Below are positions 58,166 through 64,000 of a DNA stretch of 64,000 bases, piece by piece. The stretch is from an uncultured Prevotella sp. (GTDB lineage: Bacteria; Bacteroidota; Bacteroidia; Bacteroidales; Bacteroidaceae), in NCBI GenBank assembly GCA_900771975.1, contig CAAGPV010000009.1:11933-75932 (forward strand), read 5' to 3'. Numbering within the stretch: the first letter of the stretch is position 1; each line of letters begins with the position of its first letter. Under the pieces are notes generated by a model that saw only the letters and a program-made list of their open reading frames with translations, was not told the DNA's origin and made no database searches. The translations under genes and the position numbers were made by a program.

Positions 58166-58963
58166 ATGCTAAAATTTATATCTTTTGGAAGTGGAAGTAG
58201 TGGCAATTGCTATTATTTATATACAGAAACAGATGCATTGCTTATTGATGCGGGAGTCGGAATAAGAAAATTGAAAAAACATTTTCATGATTACGGCTTA
58301 AAGCTAAACAGTATACATAATATATTAATAACACATGATCACGCAGACCATGTGAAAAGTGTAGGTTCCCTTTCGCAATCTCTAAATGTTCCTGTCTATT
58401 CTACAAAATCAATTCATTCCGGTATTTATAAGAATTGGGGTGTTCGTAAAAAAGTCCCAGCCACCAATCAATACTTGTTACAAAAAGGAGAATCTATTAA
58501 AATTGGTGAGTTCTTGGTTACTTCTTTTATGGTGCCTCATGATAGTACGGATTGTATAGGTTTTAAAATTGAATGTAATGGTATTGTCTTTTCAATTATT
58601 ACAGATTGTGGACATGTGACTGAAGAAATCTCTAAAATAGTGGAAATCTCCAACTATCTTGTTGTGGAAGCCAACTATGACCCAGAAATGCTAATAGAAG
58701 GTCCTTATCCAAAGTACCTTAAAGATAGAATTATGAGTCCAACTGGTCATTTAAGTAATAATGAATGCGGACAACTGCTTGCCGAATACTCTACTTCTAA
58801 ACTTCGTCATGTTTGGCTTTGTCATTTAAGTGAAGAGAACAATCATCCGGAATTGGCTCGTAAATCAGTTGAGGCAGCTATTCGTAACACTAGAGATTCT
58901 TGCGATAGCTTTACAATAGATGTATTAAAGCGGAAAATTCCAAGTGAAATTTTTGAACTGTAG
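58166..58963 (+). CDS. MBL-fold metallo-hydrolase (YycJ/WalJ-like)
   Basis: A 265-residue metallo-beta-lactamase-fold hydrolase. MLKFISFGSGSSGNCYYLYT is the typical YycJ start, ILITHDHADHVKSV the HxHxDH metal motif (about residues 55-60), and GIVFSIITDCGHVTEEI, SPTGHLSN and WLCHLSEENNHPELA the later metal ligands. Relatives are predicted nucleases or phosphodiesterases linked to cell-wall and replication control. The longer frame starting at 58067 is rejected because the promoter lies within it. Confidence 0.9.
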   Translation: MLKFISFGSGSSGNCYYLYTETDALLIDAGVGIRKLKKHFHDYGLKLNSIHNILITHDHADHVKSVGSLSQSLNVPVYSTKSIHSGIYKNWGVRKKVPATNQYLLQKGESIKIGEFLVTSFMVPHDSTDCIGFKIECNGIVFSIITDCGHVTEEISKIVEISNYLVVEANYDPEMLIEGPYPKYLKDRIMSPTGHLSNNECGQLLAEYSTSKLRHVWLCHLSEENNHPELARKSVEAAIRNTRDSCDSFTIDVLKRKIPSEIFEL

Positions 58964-59112
58964 AAAGACGCATTAAAGTTCTTGGTTAGTCCAGCTTTAA
59001 ATGGAATAATTTTTTTGCCAAAGCAATGTAAAAAAGAAAAGGTATAGAGCCTTTTTAGTTAAGGTCTAACTATAGAAAAGAGTTTTCGTCAAGAAAAAAT
59101 ACAGAGAAAAGT

Positions 59113-59142
59113 TTGGCATTCAAAAAAAATATATTACCTTTG
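59113..59142 (+). promoter_or_regulatory. Promoter of the tRNA-Ser/tRNA-Glu unit
   Basis: TTG (59113-59115, within TTTGG), 19 bp, TACCTTTG (59135-59142), 44 bp before tRNA-Ser. Confidence 0.82.
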
Positions 59143-59186
59143 CAAAGCATTTGAGAGAAACGTTCGGCAAAGCCTAAGATTTTTAA

Positions 59187-59274
59187 GGAAAGATGGGTGA
59201 GTGGCTGAAACCAGCAGTTTGCTAAACTGCCGTACGCGTTTAGCGTACCGGGGGTTCGAATCCCCCTCTTTCCG
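59187..59274 (+). tRNA. tRNA-Ser (anticodon GCT)
   Basis: 88-nt class II tRNA. Acceptor GGAAAGA/TCTTTCC, anticodon stem GCAGT/ACTGC with loop TTGCTAA, a long variable arm (GTACGCGTTTAGCGTAC) and T-loop TTCGAAT. Discriminator G; CCA not encoded. Confidence 0.95.
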
Positions 59275-59301
59275 CCTTACGTTCAAAAATAATCATTGTG
59301 A

Positions 59302-59373
59302 GGTCGATTCATCTAATGGTTAGGATACAAGATTCTCAATCTTGGCATAGGGGTTCGATTCCCCTATCGACTA
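59302..59373 (+). tRNA. tRNA-Glu (anticodon CTC)
   Basis: 72 nt. Acceptor GGTCGAT/ATCGACT with a G1-T72 wobble, anticodon stem CAAGA/TCTTG with loop TTCTCAA, T-loop TTCGATT. Reads GAG. It lies 27 bp after tRNA-Ser and shares its promoter. Confidence 0.93.
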
Positions 59374-59375
59374 CA

Positions 59376-59410
59376 AGAGGAAGATAAATATTATCTTCCT
59401 CTTATTGTTT
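59376..59410 (+). terminator. Terminator of the tRNA pair
   Basis: AGAGGAAGATAA pairs with TTATCTTCCTCT around a short AT loop, followed by a T-rich stretch. Confidence 0.75.
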
Positions 59411-59494
59411 AATAGAGATAATCCTATCAATATTCCTTTTTTGCAACCTACAAGTAAGTAAAGGTATAACGATTATTTTGCATCTTGATGTTTA

Positions 59495-59545
59495 TAACCA
59501 AAGAGCATGGCAATTATTGCCATGCTCTTTGGTTATTGATTTTTT
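59495..59545 (+). terminator. 20-bp perfect inverted repeat with 1-nt loop
   Basis: TAACCAAAGAGCATGGCAAT, one T, then its exact complement (59516-59535), followed by TTGATTTTTTAG. Lies between the tRNA unit and the 3' end of the leftward secreted-protein gene; probably a terminator. Confidence 0.65.
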
Positions 59546-59590
59546 AGAGATAAAGCAAAAACTTTAATCAATATATAGTTATGAAAAGTT

Positions 59591-61648
59591 TTATTGTCGT
59601 CTGAGAAAAATCTTCTTTCCGTTTATGAAATAAATGCCAGGTTGTGATATGATGTTTACACGTTGGCCATTGGCATTAAACAGAGTTTTAGTTCCGTTCG
59701 GTTTTCCCGCTTCAATAGTATTGACAATGGTAGTTTCTCCATCAAAACTAAATCCTTTAGCCCCGTCGGTTTCGTTTGTTGGTACTGCTAAATATGCTAA
59801 ACCAGCTTTAACGTTGAATGCACCACCATTTTCGGCACCCCAATAGAAACCTAAATCGGTTTTTGCATCATAGTCGTTGTATGCCAGTTTGTAGTACTTA
59901 TAGCCGTCTTCTGCGGAGAATGTTCCTCCACCTGTGGGAGCTGGTTTTAATTGATTGGCAGGAAGATTTACATTTTGTGTTTCTTTAGGGAAGTAGTAAG
60001 GAACTTTATCATCCATGCCATACACTAATACTCCCGTGTTGGCTGGAACATAATAGCCGTCATTAACACAAGCCGTTTTGGCATCAGTTACCTCATAAAG
60101 ATCTTTGTTCAAATCGTTTAATGTGATTTTTCCGTTTGTTACACTTACGCCACAGACAGTAATGTTATTCGGAAATATAACATCCTTATCTGTACAGAAT
60201 GTTGCATAGTAAGTTTCCGTATCATTGTCTTTCGCCTTGAAGGTGAGCGTGTCTGACGCTGTTAGCTTAATGGTTGCCGTAAAAATGTAAACATTTTGAT
60301 AGGCTCTAAATGTTACAGTGTGTTTGTTGCCCGTCCAATCTGCGGCTAAATAAGAACCAGTATTGTCTCTTATGTTTGAATTGTTGTTGCTTGTAAATGT
60401 AATCTCTGAAAGATTATATCCAGCTGGGGCTGTGAAGGTTATGGTTCCGTCTTTATATATGTGCAAACTTGGGCCTTTGATGCCACTATAAATGCAGGTG
60501 TTATAAGAACCGTTTGTCGCAGTCATCACTACGCCGTCAACCTCCAACTCTTTTCCTGTAACAACGTTTTCGCCATTTGGATCTTCATAATTCTTAGAAG
60601 GAATAATGCCCCAAACGTTAGGATTGGCAGTGAAATCGAAAAGAAAAGAAGTGTTTTTTGTATAAGTACAAATTTTTTCTTTCCCCAAATTACCGTATTT
60701 ATCGACAACTACTGCGTGAAGTAATACAGTTTCTCCTTCGTTGTTAGAAGATATTTTGATAGGTTCAGTATAAACAGGACTTTCTGCCGTAGCGGTGGTA
60801 CCGATGGCATAATGAATAGTAGAGGATGCATCGGTTGTTTCTGGGAGTGTTAACTTTACATTAAAATCCCATATAAAAGTCTTGGACGTATCGCTAAATA
60901 CCGGTTCTTCGGGTTGGATGGTATAACCCTTTTCTGCTGTAACGGAGTTTCCATCCTCGGTGTAGGCGATTCCTTTTATGATAGTACCATTTTTTGTTAT
61001 CTCAAAGGGAGCCTCATATTTGGTGGAGGCGGTTGTTGGATCTTCTCCATTGGTGGTATAATAGATGGTGGAACCTTTTGTCGCTGATAGTGTTACTGTT
61101 ATTGGGGCTTTGACGGCTATTGTTGTGTAAGGTTCAATTGTTAGCATATTGGATGGAGTCAGCGTTATATCGTCAATACAACGCGGAGAAGTCGTTCCAT
61201 CATAATAGATTCTAACATAGACATCATTATAGTTGGTCAAACTTTGTTGAACTTTTGTCCATATTCCTTTGGCCATACTAACAGCACTTAGTTTTTTTAC
61301 CGTTTTCCAATTCGTTCCATCAGCTGATATTTGTATTTTCCAATATGAATCAGTGGTGTTATCCATTTCTTTAGAAATAAAAAATGTTAGAATCCCTGGC
61401 GAATGGATGATGTTTTTTGTTTGTATGGAAGCGGTCTTCCTTTTTTTAGTGTATCCATAATAAGATCCACTATGAGCCTTAATTGTCTGTGTCGTTTGGT
61501 CAATGTTTGTAAAGCTCCAGTCTGTATAGGTCGACAATCCGCTTTCAAAGTCAATTGAAAGATAATCGTTTGCTGTCATATTCACCCCAAATGACATCAA
61601 GATAATTGTCAAGAAGAGCTTCAGGAAGTTGAATGCTGTATTTTTCAT
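59591..61648 (-). CDS. Large secreted protein with chitobiase/beta-hexosaminidase C-terminal repeat and sorting tail
   Basis: A 685-residue exported protein: signal peptide MKNTAFNFLKLFLTIILMSFGVNMTA, a jelly-roll-like segment (about 30-165) with SIDFESGLSTYTDWSF, a CHB_HEX_C-type module (ITVTLSATKGSTIYYTTNGE, about 185-240) and a second related one (SSTIHYAIGTTATAESPVYT). A region of novel sequence follows, and the C-terminal tail NANGQRVNIISQPGIYFING closely resembles that of the pectate lyase at the window start. No catalytic domain is recognised; it could bind carbohydrate or serve as an adhesin. Confidence 0.78.
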   Translation of the reverse strand: MKNTAFNFLKLFLTIILMSFGVNMTANDYLSIDFESGLSTYTDWSFTNIDQTTQTIKAHSGSYYGYTKKRKTASIQTKNIIHSPGILTFFISKEMDNTTDSYWKIQISADGTNWKTVKKLSAVSMAKGIWTKVQQSLTNYNDVYVRIYYDGTTSPRCIDDITLTPSNMLTIEPYTTIAVKAPITVTLSATKGSTIYYTTNGEDPTTASTKYEAPFEITKNGTIIKGIAYTEDGNSVTAEKGYTIQPEEPVFSDTSKTFIWDFNVKLTLPETTDASSTIHYAIGTTATAESPVYTEPIKISSNNEGETVLLHAVVVDKYGNLGKEKICTYTKNTSFLFDFTANPNVWGIIPSKNYEDPNGENVVTGKELEVDGVVMTATNGSYNTCIYSGIKGPSLHIYKDGTITFTAPAGYNLSEITFTSNNNSNIRDNTGSYLAADWTGNKHTVTFRAYQNVYIFTATIKLTASDTLTFKAKDNDTETYYATFCTDKDVIFPNNITVCGVSVTNGKITLNDLNKDLYEVTDAKTACVNDGYYVPANTGVLVYGMDDKVPYYFPKETQNVNLPANQLKPAPTGGGTFSAEDGYKYYKLAYNDYDAKTDLGFYWGAENGGAFNVKAGLAYLAVPTNETDGAKGFSFDGETTIVNTIEAGKPNGTKTLFNANGQRVNIISQPGIYFINGKKIFLRRQ

Positions 61649-61700
61649 TACGATTGTTTTTTACAGTTACAATACCCGATGTTATATTATTGGGGAATTA

Positions 61701-62489
61701 TTAACGAGAAGTTTTAAGCCCACTTCTTTTTTGTCGATGGTATGAACGGTAGTCGTCTAAGTCTATTTCGACATTAGGTTCTTCCAAGTCGCCTTGCTGT
61801 GGTAAGCAGAATTTTATGTATTTGATAGTCATTCCGCGAGATAGCCATTGGTCTTCATAATAAGTATGAATTCCCAATATTTCAAGATTAGGCCTGTTTT
61901 GTATTTCTCCTTTAAAGTTCTTGCTTTGTGAATAAAGATTTTCTGTTGAATATAAGAGTGGCAAATGGTTGTTCTCTATCATATAGTTTGTATATTTGTA
62001 GAGAAAAGGAGAATCGGTTTTTAAATGAATAATCCCATTGTCAGTAAGAAATTGCCGATAGCGTTCCATGAAATACGTAGAAGTTAATCTTTTTCTCGCA
62101 TTTTTCATTTGAGGGTCGCTAAACGTTAACCATATTTCATTTACTTCTCCTGAGTCAAAGAAACGGTCTATTATTTCTATGTTGGTGCGTAAGAATGCTA
62201 CATTTGACAGTTGGCAGGCTAAAGCTTCTTTAGCCCCTTTATGCATACGAGATCCTTTAATGTCAACTCCTATGAAATTAATATTAGGAAACATTTTCCC
62301 AAGACCAACAGTATATTCACCTTTACCGCATCCCAATTCTAAAATAATTGGATTGTTGTTCTTGAAATAGCTATTGGCCCATTTTCCTTTTAGGGGAAAT
62401 TCGTCTTTTATTGCAACTGAATATGGAAATTGGAAAACATTTGGAAATGTTTCCATTTCTGCAAACTTTTGTAATTTACCTTTACTCAC
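61701..62489 (-). CDS. trmB: tRNA (guanine-N7-)-methyltransferase TrmB
   Basis: A 262-residue SAM-dependent enzyme that methylates G46 in the tRNA variable loop. PIILELGCGKGEYTVGLGKM is the SAM-binding motif, FIGVDIKGSRMHKGAKEA follows, and VNEIWLTFSDPQMKNARKRL is the TrmB catalytic block (usually FPDPWPKKRHxKRR; here SDPQMKNARKRL). It is about 40 residues longer than E. coli-type minimal domains at the C-terminus, where the tail is basic (RSYHRQKRSGLKTSR). Confidence 0.92.
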   Translation of the reverse strand: MSKGKLQKFAEMETFPNVFQFPYSVAIKDEFPLKGKWANSYFKNNNPIILELGCGKGEYTVGLGKMFPNINFIGVDIKGSRMHKGAKEALACQLSNVAFLRTNIEIIDRFFDSGEVNEIWLTFSDPQMKNARKRLTSTYFMERYRQFLTDNGIIHLKTDSPFLYKYTNYMIENNHLPLLYSTENLYSQSKNFKGEIQNRPNLEILGIHTYYEDQWLSRGMTIKYIKFCLPQQGDLEEPNVEIDLDDYRSYHRQKRSGLKTSR

Positions 62490-62525
62490 GAATGATTATT
62501 TACTAAAGGTTTGAAATGTGTTTAA

Positions 62526-62566
62526 TAAAAAAGGTAATGATGCAAACTAAAGTGAGCATCATTACC
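62526..62566 (-). terminator. Terminator of ilvE
   Basis: GGTAATGATGC / GCATCATTACC perfect stem; on the minus strand followed by a T-run. Confidence 0.85.
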
Positions 62567-62587
62567 GATTTAGGCTCGTTTATATTT

Positions 62588-63604
62588 TTATTCTATAACC
62601 ACTGTTGTCCAGTTGTGCTTGTCTTCTATAGTTCCATACTGAATGCCTCGTAAGGTTTCGTAGAGCTTCTTGGAAATTGGTCCTGGTTTATCTCCAAAGG
62701 TATACCGTTTACCGGTATCCAAGTCGTCAATATATGAGATAGGGCTAATGACAGCAGCAGTACCACAAGCACCTGCTTCCTCAAATGTGTCGAGTTCTTC
62801 TTCTGGAATTTGTCGACGTTCAACTTTTAGTCCAAGGTCTTCAGCAAGTTGCATTAGACTTTTATTTGTAATGGAAGGCAAGATAGAAGTGCTGCGAGGT
62901 GTGACATAAGTATTGTTTTTTATGCCAAAAAAGTTTGCAGCCCCACACTCGTCCATATATTTTTTCTCTTTTGCATCAAGGTAGAATTCACAGGCATATC
63001 CTTTTTCATGTGCAAGTTTGTTAGCCTTTAGTGATGCTGCATAGTTGCCACCAACCTTATATATACCAGTTCCTAATGGCGCAGATCTGTCGTAGTCTCG
63101 TATAATTACGTAGGGGTTTGTACAGAAGCCACCTTTGAAATAAGGTCCAACAGGAGTTACAAAAATCAAGAAGGTGTATTCTTTAGCGGGATGAACACCA
63201 ACTTGGGCAGATATTCCAATAAGCAATGGCCGAATGTATAAAGTTGCTCCGCTTTCGTAAGTTGGAATCCACTCTTGATTTAATCGTACAACTTTTTTAA
63301 CCATTTCTTCAAACAATTCTGTTGGTACTTCTGGCATAACAATACCTCGACAGGTACTTTGAAGACGAGCGGCATTTTCATCCATGCGAAAAACACGAAC
63401 CTTTCCGTCAGGACAACGATAGGCTTTTAGTCCTTCGAAAGCTTCTTGTCCGTAGTGAAGACAAGTGGCTGCCATATGCAATCGAAGATACTCATCAGAG
63501 CAAACTTCAATTTCTCCCCATTTTCCATCACGATAATTGCAACGTACATTGTAGTCGGTCTTCCTGTATCCAAAGTTCAGGTTGGCCCAATCTAAATCTT
63601 TCAT
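62588..63604 (-). CDS. ilvE: Branched-chain amino acid aminotransferase
   Basis: A 338-residue class IV PLP aminotransferase that interconverts Val, Leu and Ile with their 2-keto acids. HYGQEAFEGLKAYRCPDGKV (about residues 51-70), RMDENAARLQSTCR, LGTGIYKVGGNYAASLKANK with the PLP lysine, and the C-terminal EAGACGTAAVISPI identify it. A single-gene unit with its own promoter and terminator. Confidence 0.95.
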   Translation of the reverse strand: MKDLDWANLNFGYRKTDYNVRCNYRDGKWGEIEVCSDEYLRLHMAATCLHYGQEAFEGLKAYRCPDGKVRVFRMDENAARLQSTCRGIVMPEVPTELFEEMVKKVVRLNQEWIPTYESGATLYIRPLLIGISAQVGVHPAKEYTFLIFVTPVGPYFKGGFCTNPYVIIRDYDRSAPLGTGIYKVGGNYAASLKANKLAHEKGYACEFYLDAKEKKYMDECGAANFFGIKNNTYVTPRSTSILPSITNKSLMQLAEDLGLKVERRQIPEEELDTFEEAGACGTAAVISPISYIDDLDTGKRYTFGDKPGPISKKLYETLRGIQYGTIEDKHNWTTVVIE

Positions 63605-63648
63605 AAACTGAAAATTTTATAACGTTTCGTTTTTGTTTTATTTGATTG

Positions 63649-63679
63649 CAAAAGTACTAAGTTTTGTCAATCTTCACAA
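63649..63679 (-). promoter_or_regulatory. Promoter of ilvE
   Basis: On the minus strand TTG (63679-63677), 20 bp, TACTTTTG (63656-63649), ending 44 bp before the ATG. Confidence 0.77.
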
Positions 63680-63709
63680 CAATTTGCTAATGTTTTTGCA
63701 ATTTGGCAT

Positions 63710-63904
63710 TTAATCCTCTGTAACAGATAGCTTCTTAACATCTTCTTCCACCTTTTTTAGACGTGTTTTGCAGTCGTTAATAAGCTTTTTGGCCCTTGTA
63801 AGTTGTACAGTTAAAGAATCTATATCCACATCGTCTGACTCCAATTTGTGGACAATGTTTTCTAATTCTTTAAGCATGTCTTCATAATTTTGCTCCTTTT
63901 TCAT
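63710..63904 (-). CDS. xseB: Exodeoxyribonuclease VII small subunit
   Basis: A 64-residue all-helical protein (YEDMLKELENIVHKLESDDV, LTVQLTRAKKLINDCKTRLK) that matches XseB in length and pattern. Several copies bind each XseA catalytic subunit to form the single-strand-specific exonuclease. XseA is not identifiable in the 96 bases between this gene and the window end. Confidence 0.88.
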   Translation of the reverse strand: MKKEQNYEDMLKELENIVHKLESDDVDIDSLTVQLTRAKKLINDCKTRLKKVEEDVKKLSVTED

Positions 63905-63959
63905 TTTAAAGTGATTTTAAATAATACCCCAGTTCGGGATAAAAATAGTTCATAAAAAG

Positions 63960-63990
63960 TTGGTAGTCTCATAAATATTTTGTACCTTTA
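63960..63990 (+). promoter_or_regulatory. Promoter at the window edge
   Basis: TTG (63960-63962), 20 bp, TACCTTTA (63983-63990). It points out of the window, probably to a rightward gene just beyond it. Confidence 0.5.
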
Positions 63991-64000
63991 TAGGTGAAAA

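Noticed and set aside
59037..59056. Terminator after the metallo-hydrolase gene
   Set aside because: Only a 6-bp stem (AAAAGG/CCTTTT); too weak to call.
63905..64000. 3' end of xseA upstream of xseB
   Set aside because: None of the three minus-strand frames continues as a recognisable XseA end, and an outward promoter occupies the region.

Overview
The window is chromosomal DNA from a member of the Bacteroidales, most likely Prevotellaceae. The support is several independent signals: about twenty promoters of the Bacteroidetes type (TTG, 19-20 bp, TAnnTTTG); almost no Shine-Dalgarno sequences; secreted proteins ending in the short C-terminal sorting segment common in Prevotella; a lipidated Omp85 protein (TamL-like); DUF4494 and DUF4861 proteins; a thrA-apgM-thrC threonine operon; and an AddAB-type recombination nuclease. 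The DNA is AT-rich. No prophage, intact insertion sequence, CRISPR array or resistance gene is visible, so this is mostly core chromosome with unusual fusion genes embedded in it.

Layout. 0-4 kb: the 3' part of a secreted pectate lyase, then a leftward tetR-fabG-pseudouridine synthase group and an initiator tRNA. 4-6.5 kb: a leftward ECF sigma / membrane anti-sigma-like / secreted protein / outer-membrane barrel cassette. 6.7-12.2 kb: fabD, a glycoside hydrolase 13 protein fused to an AlaX-type tRNA-editing domain, a degenerate ThiD/PdxK kinase fused to an AraC DNA-binding domain, and the PLP synthase genes pdxS-pdxT. 12.4-14.2 kb: a highly expressed-looking pair, an IscU/NifU-like scaffold protein and a GGGtGRT-family protein. 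14.5-25.7 kb: one long leftward operon thrA-apgM-thrC-addA-addB. 25.9-34.4 kb: DUF4494-yggS, a DUF4861 protein, pgk, ansA-rubrerythrin, uxaC and a Wza-like export lipoprotein. 34.4-40.6 kb: a long amidophosphoribosyltransferase with carA-carB. 40.8-45 kb: a small membrane protein, an AmgK-like sugar kinase fused to a RapZ C-terminal domain, a MurU-like nucleotidyltransferase, and guaA. 45.5-47.4 kb: groES-groEL behind a sigma-54-like promoter. 47.5-49.2 kb: a QueH-esterase fusion flanked by two candidate small RNAs. 49.2-55.2 kb: leftward hisGDC, preceded by an rRNA/tRNA methyltransferase-membrane protein-hisB unit. 55.3-64 kb: TamL-like protein, a YycJ-like metallo-hydrolase, tRNA-Ser and tRNA-Glu, a secreted chitobiase-C-domain protein, trmB, ilvE and xseB.

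Themes. Several genes concern amino-acid and nucleotide supply (thr, his, ilvE, carAB, purF-like, guaA). Two loci concern vitamin B6 (pdxST with its probable regulator, and yggS). Pectin/uronate use is suggested by the pectate lyase, uxaC and perhaps the DUF4861 protein. The most unusual content is a set of uncommon domain fusions (GH13-AlaX, kinase-like-AraC, AmgK-RapZ C-terminal, QueH-esterase). Other signals of interest are a degenerate 22-bp periodic repeat present at two intergenic sites, a GG-N10-GC promoter with paired dyads before groES, and two promoter-to-terminator units with no gene inside.
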